From Metarhizium brunneum (taxonomy: Eukaryota; Ascomycota; Sordariomycetes; Hypocreales; Clavicipitaceae): a DNA stretch of 64,000 nt. Below the pieces are notes generated by a model. That model did no database searches. It was given only the letters and a program-made list of their open reading frames with translations, and was not told the origin of the DNA. The stretch is from contig NC_089424.1 of the NCBI RefSeq assembly GCF_013426205.1, positions 744,001 through 808,000 of the forward strand, written 5' to 3'. Positions 53,600 through 64,000 of this stretch are shown here, piece after piece (position 1 is the stretch's first letter; the number at the start of each line of letters is the position of its first letter). A program made the translations under genes and the position numbers.

Positions 53600-56160
53600 C
53601 AAAACAAAAAGATGCCTACAAATAAAGGATAGAAGAGCTTAAAAGAGAGGGGTTTATAGTAGCTGGCAAACGCCCGTCTCACGCCGAGGTGCTAGGTAGA
53701 TTTAGCCAAGGTAAAATAGTATTTCCTACACCTAAAGATTACTAGCTTCTCGTGGAGAGTAGCATCACATTAGAACTCGGTCCTTCGTTGTCCTATATAG
53801 CGCTGGGCCGGAAAATTGCAGACTTCTTTACGCTAAACAGGCTATAACCACAGCCCATAACGCAAAGGACGGAAAAGGAAAGCAAAAAATGCCAAAGAAA
53901 AAGAGGCTGAGTCTAACAAACAGAAGCGCGAAGACAGCGATAACCGAGACACAGGGGGGTGTTATGCCTGCGGCAGCAGAACTCGTGATACTACCAGGTG
54001 TTTCTATGTGAACAAGAATATTACCCCAAAATATTTCCAAGGAAACTAAACTATTAAAGCAGGGATTGAGCATCGACTTGCCAACGATAAGGCCCATGTA
54101 GAAGAAATCAGGCGTCAACTAAAATCCAAGAAGGATGAAGATCATGCGCATCAGGAGTGACTAGTACGGCGTATTGGCGGATACAGTGCAGCCACTGCAT
54201 GTGACAAGGGCCTGGCTTGGAGCAATTACTCAATTCATCTAATAACAGTCTTTGGTATTAAAGGTCCTTGGTTTTCCTTAAGGCCTTGAGGGACCAAAAA
54301 TGTCTATTTATACAAGAAGTCGGTAAGGACCTTCTGCCCTAATCCCGTGACCGTAGCCCTTGTGTAACCAGCCATTTCCGTGTAACACTGCAGCTGCTGT
54401 CTTCACCAGTCGTGCACACCATACCGCGTTTGCCATCACGCAGTACCCTCTGAAAAATTCAGCCCTCTTGGACTCTGCATCGACTATGCACATCTTCAAC
54501 GAGATCAGTCGATTTAACAACTTCCGTACAGCATTACCAGGGGACTGTGTTACTGCTGGAGGCCATCTTGCCCCTATCTAAGCATATGGCGAGGTAAGAC
54601 ATCAGGGTCCAAGGACAGAGAGGCTTTGACATTCTGAGACTACATAATATCGCGCTCTGCGAGAATTTTACAGTGAACCTGGTTTCTCTCCGCCAATTAC
54701 GGCATCATAGATACTAGTGGGATAACCGGCTGAACTATAATTGATTCCGAGCATACAACGGAAAGATCGTATGCAAAGTCCTCAATCGACACAACCAGTT
54801 TGTGCTAGAGCATATCCCAAACAAAACATCTCGCCAGTTATTCTTTACCGGACGAAATACATTTAATTCATGGACTGGAAGACAAGCATCCAGCGCAGAC
54901 GCAAGGAAATAGCACCTTCGACTTGGACTTGGACATCCTGGTCCGAAAGCACTCGAACATGTTGTCAACTGCTCAACAGGAACTGAGATTAAAGGTCTAA
55001 CCAAAGTGGAATATAATCAATATAGTGTATCCAAGGCAAAACGACAAATCGGTCTCAAGGTAAGAGATACAGAAAACGCCCCAGGACTACGATTAGCTAT
55101 AGACTTTCACGATCTCGAGGAGGACCACGAAGGACAACACTCCGTAGTGTTCGTCACAGATCGTTGGTCTGGCTACGTCTGGGGTCTCTACCTAACTGCC
55201 GCAAAGCGGACACAATAAGGACAGCGCTTAAAATCTTATTCGGCATTCTCAAATAATACTATCAAATCAAGCCTCGCGTAGTTGAATGCGATAACAAGAT
55301 CTATGAAAAGAGACATCAACTGTGCTCCTGGCTGGAATCTCTATTCCTTCTGATCGAGCCCTCAGCGAAATACACTCCGGCAAAGAACAGAGGTTCTGAA
55401 CGCTCGGGGGGTTATACTAGAGATAAAAGCGCGCGCAATGAGAATTAGGGCCGGATTACCTAATTACCTACAGGTGGACATTTCTAAGGCGGCTGTCTAC
55501 TTATATAATTAAACGCCAAAATATATCCTTCGATGGCAATTACTATACCGTCGTTTCTTCACATTCCTCGCGAATCGCGACGGCGTTGCCGACCAATTGT
55601 ACAAGCGAGATCTACGACATCTCCGTGTATACGGCTGTAAAGCCGTTGCGATGACAAGAGATGCAATAGCCAAGAGAAAGCGCCGACAGAAACTCGATCC
55701 AAGAGCCCGGATTGGCTACCTCGTAGGTTACCAGTTAACCAACATCTACCGGATCTGGAACCCATGGCTTGGTAAAGTTATCTCGACGGGAGATGTAATA
55801 TTTAACGAAGATGAGTATTTCCATGGAGATCTTAAATAATTAAAAGATGATATCTGTGAGCTAAATTATGAGGAGTTAATCAACCTCCTCTAAGAAACCA
55901 AAGAACCAGACCAAACAAAGGAAACCTCACAAGAGGAATCCCATAAAGAAGACGATCTTATTGTTGGTCCGGATCATAAATAGGATTTGAGTATATACCA
56001 CAGAGTTAATAAGCAGACTAGGAAGGGTAACCTTAGATCTAACCCTGAGGACCACGCGAACATGCGAGTAGCACCGTCTGCAACTGAGGATACTCGCACG
56101 AAGGCAAATGCCCATGTGCAATTCCAACCATATCCAACGCCATCATAAACAGAACCTACA
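53600..56160 (+). mobile_element. Decayed Ty1/Copia element (gag end, protease, integrase)
   Basis: A zinc-knuckle-like CYACGSRTRDTTRC at about 53970 marks the gag end, with an Arg where the knuckle His should be. Next comes a protease-like LLDSASTMHIFNEISRF at about 54470, then a GAG-pre-integrase LRLGHPG-like block at about 54920, an integrase core with IDFHDLEEDHEG and VTDRWSGYVWGLYLT at 55095-55190, and the integrase C-terminus RVYGCKAVAMTRDAIAKRKR, ARIGYLVGYQLTNIYRIWNP at 55625-55830. Reverse transcriptase is absent. The solo LTR at 54200 interrupts it; removing the LTR and one duplication copy leaves one open frame across the join. Stops and shifts elsewhere show it is dead. Confidence 0.78.
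54200..54387 (-). repeat. Solo LTR with 5-bp target duplication CTGCA, inside the Copia relic
   Basis: From TGTGACAAGGGCCTGGCTTG to TTTCCGTGTAACA, 188 bp, flanked left and right by CTGCA. In the reverse orientation it reads TGTTACACGG ... CTTGTCACA. The Copia protein frame (RIGGYSAATA then AAVFTSRAHHTAF) is continuous once the insert is removed. Confidence 0.9.
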
Positions 56161-56870
56161 CCGGCTGCACTTATAGCAGCCTGCTTCCAAGGGTCAAATA
56201 TGAACCAGAAGCACTTGACAGCATCAGGGAAACCATTATGACCCTGCAGAGAGCGCCGGACTAGCAGTTGGTTCAGTGACGACCAGCGAATATTACCCGG
56301 TGTTGCAATTTTTAATTTTTTTTGTAAATCTCAATAGACACGATGGCGGAGTAAATCGCCCGATGCCAGGGTCCCTGGTCATGCCCCAATGGCATGTGTG
56401 AAGCCAAGTGGGGCCTCGAGTACCACGCCTCGGATTTCGTAAGCAGGATGCGGCTTTATGCACCGACAACGAGCTTCCTAATCCCGATTCGAATGTCATG
56501 CGAGCGCAAATGTCGGCTGAAAGCACCACGTTGCCAACTTCTCTATTGAAAATAAATCAACGCAAGTATATTTACTCCACGGGTCATCTTGTTGATTTAT
56601 CATCGCCAAGTGATTTCATTACGTCAGTGGTATGGGTACAGGAACCAAAACATCAGGTCTGACAGCACGTCCACTTTCACCAAGTAAATACAAACTTCAA
56701 ATACACCGTCCACACTCCCCGCTACTCGTTGCAACGCGTAAAGGGAGCATAGTATTTCATATTCAATACATACTTGACACTATATACTACACTTTCCAAA
56801 ATACACCAGTCAAATATGTTACTCTAGGAATCGAAAGGAAACCTCGCGTGTGGCGCAGCCGCGTTTCAGC
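56161..56870. other. Gap at the edge of the transposon graveyard
   Basis: No gene supported; 3' flank of the metalloprotease gene on the right. Confidence 0.4.
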
Positions 56871-58128
56871 TTAACCGATGCGGCACTGAGAGTACCACGG
56901 GCCCATCTCCAGGCAGACGAGGCCCTGGGCACAGGCAGTTGGGCCTCTCCAGCCTCTACCGCCGCACTGTTCCCAGATGTTGGCCACATTGTCAGTGGGA
57001 GGGGGAGGGGGAGGGGGAGTGTTGGGGTCTTCGGGCTTGGGATCCTCGGGCTTGGGATCTTCGGGCTTGGGGTCCTCGGGCTTGGGATCCTCCGGCTTGG
57101 GCGGGTTGGGGTCCGGCTTCGAAGGGCCTCCGATCTGTCGACGCATGTGCGCCCAGTACTGCATGCGTTGTTCCTGGCCGGCGGTGAAGGTGTTGGAGCA
57201 GCTCCTAGATGGCAAGTTAGAACCCTTGTTGCAGTTCCCCGTCACGGCATAGCAGAGCCCACTCACGAGTAATCCATAAGGTTGAACATGTTGCTTGGGT
57301 ACAATTGGTTGCAAGCAAGGGCGGCCGGCCGGCCATTCTGAAGCTTGTACTTGACTTGCTCGCATTGGTGCGTGGGCTGTTGCTGCGGGAACGTGTCCTC
57401 GATGGTATCTCCCTCTCCGCAGGCGTTTCCCTCAAACGTGTGCAGCAAGCCCAGCCAGTGACCGACCTCGTGGGTGGTGGTCATGTCGCTCGGGTACCGC
57501 GGGTGGGCAGTCTCGGCAAGCATCAGGCAACCATCTTGGATCAAGAGTTCCTCAGAAATGCGGCCGTTGGGAATGGGGAGCCAGCAGATACCGGCGCTGG
57601 GTGACCCGTCGGCGGCAGGGCCCGGGATGAATGCCACGTAGTAGAGGTTCAAGTCTGCATAGGTACCCCGGCGCAGCTTGGCCTTCATCCCCATTTGATC
57701 TTGGCCCTTGGACCAAACCTGATGTTGTGTGTAGTCGTTGGAAACATGGGTGAAGGAGATTCCAGACCTGCTGAAATACTTGTTCATCACATCCATGTCC
57801 TTCTTGATAATGTCTTCCTACGAGCCAAGGCTTAGTATAAACCGCATCGTGACGCGAGGGGGGGCAGCTTGCAACTTACGGTCAGATAGCCGCCCTTGAC
57901 ACTCTGCTCAGAATACACAACGTGAGTGTGAACTTGAAAGTTGTAGTTGTTCTGCTGCTGGCGGGCAATCAGAGGCGCAGAAGAATTCAGCAGCTGCTGG
58001 GAAATCTTCAAGAAGTCCTCGCTGGGAGGAGCCTCTGCGCAGTCCTTGAGATCATCTCGTGCGTGTAAGACGCCGGCGTTGATAACATTTGCCATGGAAA
58101 TGGCGAGCACACAGGAAAGAAACTTCAT
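56871..58128 (-). CDS. Secreted M43 (pappalysin-type) metalloprotease with CBM1
   Basis: Predicted model: complement(join(56871..57204,57267..57817,57880..58128)), 377 aa. Signal peptide MKFLSCVLAISMANVINA. The protease domain holds the zinc-binding HEVGHWLGLLH (about residues 199-209) and, downstream, the Met-turn in NLMDYS, as in fungal extracellular M43 proteases. A Cys-rich loop with GNACGEGD and THQCEQVKYKL is present. A linker of PKPEDPKPEDP repeats (five units, 57026-57101) leads to a C-terminal fungal cellulose-binding module: IWEQCGGRGWRGPTACAQGL to SQCRIG (four cysteines). Intron phases restore MDYSSCSNTF and GGYLT-EDII. Fusion of a CBM1 to M43 is unusual to my knowledge; it would tether the protease to polysaccharide. 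Confidence 0.9.
57026..57101 (-). repeat. 15-bp tandem repeat encoding the KPEDP linker
   Basis: Five near-perfect 15-bp units (GGTCTTCGGGCTTGG on the plus strand and variants with GGATCC) encode repeating Pro-Lys-Pro-Glu-Asp on the minus strand. Synonymous third positions vary. Unit number is a likely site of length polymorphism. Confidence 0.75.
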
Positions 58129-58296
58129 TGTACAAGACCAGCCAGTCACCTTGGGACTGGAGAAAAGTTTCGAGAAAGATGAAGAAATGAATGAAGGTAA
58201 AACAAAAATGAACGAATGTGAAGATGTAAATGAATGTAGAGATGAAGGTGAAGGTGAAGAGGCAGCAAGACGGACATGTACAGACAGAAGCCTTCA

Positions 58297-58304
58297 TATT
58301 TATA
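58297..58304 (-). promoter_or_regulatory. TATA box of the metalloprotease gene
   Basis: TATAAATA on the minus strand about 170 nt upstream of the ATG at 58128. Confidence 0.55.
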
Positions 58305-61300
58305 TCCCGCAAAGGAAGCCTCCGGCCAAGTAGAATCCCAAGCATGCCGCACGATCATCTCGATTCTCAGCTCAGCGAGCCACGCATAATGTTGCAGGTG
58401 GGCAAGAACCAGGGATAACTGCTCTGACTAACCGACAACAAGCTCGGGGCGTGAAGAAGCAGGACCAGTGACAAGGCGGGAAGCTGATGGTCCAGCCGGA
58501 TGTATTCCCGAATTTTTGGGCCTCTGGGATCTGCAAAACACAGCTTCCTATTCCAGCAACCGACCGAGTAAGGGGAGCCAAGTTCATTCCAGCCAACAGG
58601 CCCAACAGAGCAAGGCGCGATGGAGCCGACTATGTGCGCCAGAGTGAACTGCTTCCAGGTTCGGCTTGTTTCACAAGTTGGCTAACCTCCTGACGAATAT
58701 CCAGTCCGACAATGCAAAAGGTCCTCGGGGAGACTTGGCGACGTCTACACTCGGTCAACTCGTTGCCATTGCCGCGATGCGTACATGCATGAATTTGTAA
58801 ACAAACAGAAGAGAGAGAGAAAACTCGTGCTTGAGCTGTACTTGGCCATGGTGCCGATGAGATGCACCAGTTGACGCCTTTTTTCACGATTTCCAAGGAG
58901 GGGCCAGGCGTTGGCAATCGGCCTCGTTGGCCTACTTACACACCAGACCGCACTCGCGACATGGTTCGCATAACATGGGGAGCTTTAAGATTGATGTGAA
59001 CAAGTTAATTAAGGGGTTACATTGTTCTCGGCCCGCTCTTGTCCCAAGGGAACGTGTGGGACTCGGCCCAAAGTTCTCACAGGCTACAGCCCATGACCCT
59101 CCACGTCTCGTGTTGCACGCCGGCCTGCAAAGGACCCCAGATATAGGGCAAACCAGTGGACATGCAACGTTGAAGCTTATCTGGCGCACTCAGCGCTTAA
59201 TTTTGTGCCGCGGGTGGCTGAAACACCCAGCGAGCCCAACTTGGCCCGCACCAGGCATGCGCCGGACGGATATAGTAGGTGGCTTGCGACAGTCCGATCA
59301 ATTCACAGCCTTGCGTGTTGAAGTCGTCCCGAGTTGCGCGTCACTTTAGACGATCAACGCCACTGTGCCGGCAGCTCGGATGGCATAAACTAGAGTCGAC
59401 TCGCTGCCTCGTCGAGTCGACGACACGATCCTCCGAGGTGAACAGGCGGTGTGTTGGTGCGAAAACTGGTGCATGCCCGGTAGAATCTCCTTTTATGGAC
59501 TGCGAGAGAGGGACTTGATCTATGGTGGCCATGTTGCGTAAATGAGAGGGTAGATGGATCCATCTGCTCAAGCGCGGAAACGACGCGTGAAGGGTTGTAT
59601 TCGTGAGTGTCTGGTAATACGAGTGTTGTTCTTGAAAGATGACATCTAATATTTTAGTCAGCTGTTTCTCTTCAATTGGGGTCTGGTTAGATTGAACCGT
59701 CGACGGTCGATTGACATTTCAAAGGGCGTATTGTCACGTGGTCGGCTTGTCTCGGCCAGGTCCCAAATAGTGCTTGCAAGGCTTCAATGTTGCATTGTGC
59801 GGTGGTCCTGGACTCCTGGTAGTTGATTGTAAGCAAGCAAGAGCATTGGAAAGCTTTTGAACCTGCCAAGAGATGCCAGCTATGGTTCTCGAATGTTTTG
59901 TTGCGCGCCACGACCCCGGCGTTTGATGATTCGCAAGAGTGTAGTGAGGTCATTTAAAGACATGTATTTACTATTGATTAAATCTGCCTCCTTTCTTTTC
60001 CATGTCTGCTCGTCTTGACTGCAACACGCAATGCAGCTTCTGCAATTAGATGGCTTACCTTGGCGTGTCGGCCCGGGGCCCTACTTGTGCTACCTCAACA
60101 TTGAATTATTACATGGCGAGTTCTGCCCATGGCTGTGGTATCTGATGATGCTAGAATAGGGCCGTTGAGCCCTGTTTGTATGACAGGTATTTTGACAGCG
60201 AAATTTATGTGGAGATGCCTGGCCTGACTGGGGCGACTGACGGCTGCCTCCGTTTTTGGGCAAATTGACTTGACTAATGTCCGGTTCAGTGCCTTACTCA
60301 TTCATCGCTGCGCGTGATAAATTCCGACCGACAGGGGCCACCCCCGTTGCATGTTGGGGCATCGTCTGGTAGTGTGCGGGTTACTCCATATGAGATTTGA
60401 TTAATGACTGGTATTAAAAAAAGGGCGTTTCAATAATAGTTTAGATTATCATCAAGTACCGGACATATTAAGGAGTAGCCCCCCAGCGACCACGGGGAGT
60501 GTCGGCGCAAACCTGACCCAACATTGAATGCCGGAGAGGCAAAAGTGCCAGCATCTCCAGAGTCAATCGACTTGAAACCAAGGTTGGGCAAATCGCAAAC
60601 CATGACAGTATACTCGCAACTAGCCATGCGATTATTGTCGGCATTTATATGCCAAAGTAAAAAGTCAAGTAAAATAAGAAAAGGACAGCCCACAAGCTCT
60701 CGGGTCCGCGGATCAGCTTTTTCCCAGGGCCACGGTCGCCAGGTTTTTCCGCCGGCAGCCCCACAGGCACCAGACATTGGCATAGGAACTTTAGGGTAGC
60801 GAGTGAAGACCAAAAGCTTGGTTAAAATCAGCGGACTGTTCAACAAGACTGTAGCCGGGAAATTAACGGCTCGGACTGCCACTGAAAAAGATTGACATAA
60901 CAAGGAAATGTAGGCGTTGTCACAAGGCTTAAGCCTGTCCGGTTTGATTCCAAAGTAAACCGCTGCGTTGGTACTAATGAATTTGATCGATTTATTATAT
61001 AAACCTGTGTAGCCGGAGGTGTGTGTACTATCATTTGTTCACATGTGTAGCGCGGTACATGTACCGTACCGAGTACTCACTCGGTGCTGTTCATGCACCC
61101 ACCCAAGGTACCAAGTACGCACAGTGTGACGGCTGCCCGCTAGCCCAAATGGGCGCGTCGTCGGTTCTCGACCCCTGCCCCGAAGAGTTTCAAACCAGAC
61201 CAGTCTTTTTGTCTCGCAATGCATACATTCGTTCCCAAGTAGCAACCAACGCGCTTCCACCTTGAGCCCTTCAACTGCCCAACGACCCTTTGAACATGTC

Positions 61301-62367
61301 GATGCCAGAAATCATTCATGGTACCGAGTACTCAGGCAATTTCTATGCCCGTCTCCTCCGAGCCGCCGCTCAATGAAATCCCAGGATCCCCACTCGGTCA
61401 ATCACACCATTTCTGACGACCTTTTCGAATCTTCCAAACCCTCCAGAAACAGGACGACATTTCCCCAACGCCCCATTTCCAGTATGCAAAAGTTCCGTCA
61501 AACGGTTGACCATTCAAAAGTCGGCTGTTTTTCGCGACCGGGCCAGCTCAAGGAGAAACACCGGTGACGGGCCAAAGCCAAACATTGAACATGTCAAGCC
61601 ACAATGCCCTTGGACCATTCCATGGAATGACGGTCACAAGGCCTCGAGCCAACGCCGGGAAGGAGAATCAAGATGGGCGGGCTGGCATCAGAAAGCCCTT
61701 CCCGAAGCGCCGCCGACGCCCGTAAGCCGCCAATCTATAACCCATCCGTGGCGTCCGTCTTGGATCCGATCACATCTCTTGGTCCTTTCTTGGGTGTGGA
61801 CCAGAGGGGATCGGGCCGGCTTGGCTGACCGACCAATGTGGCATGCAGTACCCAAATGCAGCAGGCTTCTTCACAACCACAACCACAGAGCATGTCGTTC
61901 GTGAGACGGCCCAACTTGGAGTTGGGTGACTGCAAACCCTTGCATCATTGCCGATTGCGTGCTGAGCTTACCCTCCACCCGGGAGAGCTTATTGGTGACA
62001 CCACCCTTTGCGAGGCATGTTTCTGCGGGGTTGACACGAGCCGCCTGAGCCGAATCGTCGAGGTCGTGCTCGACCAGACATGATATATTGACCATCCATC
62101 GGTGGGCTCTAGCGCAGGAGCCAACTCGATAAGCGTCAATTCAAATGTTGCCATCGGCAATGGGGCATGGGGCCGTTCCGGAGCCACCTCGTGCTCCTAC
62201 ACGCGAGCCTAACGAAAAGAATGTAACCCAGACAGAGTCGTGGTCAATAAATAGGCACGTCCTGGCCCAGCAGGATCAGCCAGCCAAGAAAGTTCAAGTT
62301 GATCGACCTTTCCCGACGCCCCCCTCCCGCGACTCCCTCCAAGGATCTGTCCAAAACGCCATTGACA
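58305..62367. other. Long gene-poor interval
   Basis: Four kb without a supported gene. Open frames at 60430-60903, 61262-61567 and others lack domains, splice consistency or good starts. It holds the promoter of the OPT gene; AATAAATAG at about 62246 could be its TATA element. Confidence 0.45.
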
Positions 62368-64000
62368 ATGGCACCAGGCCAGCTAGACGAGCCGCTGTCC
62401 GAGGCCGTGACGGCCCAGCCCACCGTCGTCACAGAAGACGCAGCCGCCGCCGTGGGCGTCGACGAGAAGGCAGGGCCCCAGATCGCCGCCGACCAGCACA
62501 GCGACTCGCTCAGCAAGGACGCCGAGAACAACGGCGCCCGCGTCTTGTACAATGTAGTCAACGCCAACGGCGAGGAAGAGGCCGTCTCGGAGGACGACCC
62601 GCGGGTCCGCGACATCCCGCCCTACGTGCGGCGCATCGTCAGCTTCAAGGACGACACGACGGAGCCGACGCTCACGTTCCGCTACTTCCTGCTGACGATT
62701 CTCTTCGTCGCCCCCGGCGCGTTCCTCTCGCAGATGGCGCACTTTCGCACCACGTACGCGCCCTACTCCGTCTTCTTCGTCCAGATCGCCTCCAACTACG
62801 TGGGCGTGTGGCTGGCAAAGGTGCTGCCGGCGTGGCGCGTCCGCATCCCCCTGACGCGGTACGGCTTCAGCCTGAACCCGGGCCCCTTCAGCACAAAGGA
62901 GCATGTGCTGGTGACCATTTCCGCCGCCTCGGGCGCCACCTACAACCTGGGCTACACGCCCATCTCCATGTCGGAGCTGTACTTTGGCGAGCGGGTCAAC
63001 GGCGCCGTGGCCGTCTTCTTCATGCTGGCCATTACCTGGACAGGGTACTCGTACGCGGCGCTGGCGAGGCAGTTTCTCATCTACGATCCGCAGTACCCTT
63101 GGTTTCAAGCGTAAGAGCCCCCCTCCAAAAACGTCCCGGCTTCCCGCAGTGGCTTACACAAAAGACGTAAACTACAGTCTCTGCCAGACGGCGCTCTTTG
63201 AGACGCAAAAGAAGCAGCGCGAGAACCCGTCGCCCCTATCGAGCAAGCAGATGCGCGTCTTCTTCGGCGTGCTCGTGGCCGTCATCCTGTGGCAGTTCCT
63301 CCCCGAGTTCGTCTTCCCCATGCTGGGGTCGCTGGCGTTCCTGTGCTGGGTGGCGCCGCGCAGCCCCGTCGCCAACTTTATCGGCGCGGGCTTCGGCGGC
63401 ATGGGCTTCCTCAACCTGTCGCTGGACTGGTCCAGCATCGCCTCGGGCGCGAGCCTGTTCCTGACGCCGTGGTGGACGCAGGTCATCATGTTTGTCGCCT
63501 TTGCCGTCAACTGCTGGGTGCTGCTGCCGGCGGCCAAGTGGGGGAACCTGGCGAGCTGGAACCACGGCCTGATGTCGAACCGCGTCTTTCTGGGTGAGTC
63601 TATTAATTTAATTAATTAATTTATTTTTTCCCGTGGTGGTTGGCTAAATGCTTGTAGAAAACGGCACCAGGTACCCCCTTTCGGAACTGCTCACGCCCGA
63701 CATGCGCCTCAACACGACCGCGTACGCGCAACACGGGGACCTCTACGTCGGCGCGCAGTACCTGTGGAACATGTTCTTCGACTACGCGGCCTACGCGTCG
63801 GCGCTGGTGTGGATGGCGCTCTTCGGCTTCAGGCAGATCCGGGCCAGCGTGGAAAAGTTCCTGGAGCGGCGGACGGCCAGGGACGGCCGCAAGGTGACGG
63901 AGCAGTACGACGACCAGATCAACGTGCTGCAGCGGCCGTACGACGAGATACCCTTCTGGTGGTTCGCGGCGCTGTTTGCCGTGTCGCTCGTCATCATGGT
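62368..64000 (+). CDS. Oligopeptide transporter (OPT family), incomplete at the window edge
   Basis: Predicted model: join(62368..63110,63178..63593,63658..>64000). The ATG at 62368 begins an acidic N-terminal cytoplasmic region (MAPGQLDEPLSEAVTAQP), then DIPPYVRRIVSFKDD and membrane helices. OPT hallmarks are visible: TRYGFSLNPGPFSTKEHVLV with the NPG motif, the MSELYFG loop region, YSYAALARQFLIYDPQYPWF before intron 1, and GFGGMGFLNLSLDW with PWWTQVIMFVAFAVNCWVL in exon 2. Introns have consensus donors and CAG/TAG acceptors and keep frame. The protein continues past the end; roughly the N-terminal 500 residues are present. Substrates in the family are short peptides or glutathione-like compounds, imported with protons at the plasma membrane. 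Confidence 0.9.

Noticed and set aside
60430..60903. Minus-strand frame of 157 codons with a compact C-terminal part
   Set aside because: No family recognised, no clear start, and a competing plus-strand frame overlaps it. Possible small gene, but not supported.
62145..63170. A 341-codon plus frame across the OPT exon 1
   Set aside because: Arg/Pro-rich out-of-frame shadow of the high-GC OPT coding sequence; membrane helices and OPT motifs are in the other frame.

Overview
The window reads as a filamentous ascomycete chromosome segment, most likely a Sordariomycete and plausibly Hypocreales. This rests on short GT-AG introns (about 50-110 nt) with CTAAC/CTAAT branch sites, TATA boxes about 100-170 nt upstream of secreted-protein genes, lineage-typical families (CFEM-GPCR, LysM, WSC, HET, spherulin-4, M43 protease with CBM1, OPT), and AT-rich transposon graveyards with RIP-like C-to-T/G-to-A decay. 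The species assignment is inference; no rRNA, tRNA or CRISPR was recognised.

Layout. 0.3-2.2 kb: a three-exon LysM effector and a frameshifted DEDDh-nuclease-like pseudogene. 3.2-8.0 kb: an adenylosuccinate lyase (ADE13-like) followed by a glycyl-tRNA synthetase (GRS1-like) with a one-base frameshift; both look like diverged second copies. 9-13 kb: two small secreted proteins among three copies of a TA-flanked MITE family and a LINE endonuclease relic. 13-15.1 kb: an SDR and an NmrA-like reductase. 18.6-22.2 kb: a CFEM-GPCR and an MFS transporter. 23-27.7 kb: a conserved fungal hypothetical, a frameshifted APH-family kinase and a WSC-domain protein with a GC-AG intron. 28.5-32.7 kb: a fourth MITE, a Kex2-type processed cysteine-rich secreted protein, a solo LTR and a conserved hypothetical. 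33-40.8 kb: a recognition-type locus with a HET-domain gene and a SesA/HeLo-like plus TPR-like gene transcribed divergently, with a decayed partial copy of the latter and a NACHT relic nearby. 41-42.5 kb: a secreted protein with a duplicated ten-cysteine module. 44.5-56.2 kb: an AT-rich transposon graveyard (Helitron, Copia, nested solo LTR) with one intact gene inside it, a spherulin-4-like domain fused to a glycine-rich domain. 56.9-58.1 kb: a secreted M43 metalloprotease with a repetitive linker and a cellulose-binding module. 62.4 kb to the end: an OPT oligopeptide transporter that runs off the window.

How the genes fit together. This is a fast-evolving accessory region. Secreted and surface genes (LysM, CFEM-GPCR, WSC, cysteine-rich proteins, M43-CBM1, spherulin-4) would act at the cell surface or a host interface, while the HET / SesA-like pair would act in self/non-self recognition or programmed cell death. 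Several genes carry a single missing base in or beside short homopolymers (GRS1-like, APH-like, HET). That is either real pseudogenisation or assembly undercalling and must be settled before the gene content is trusted.
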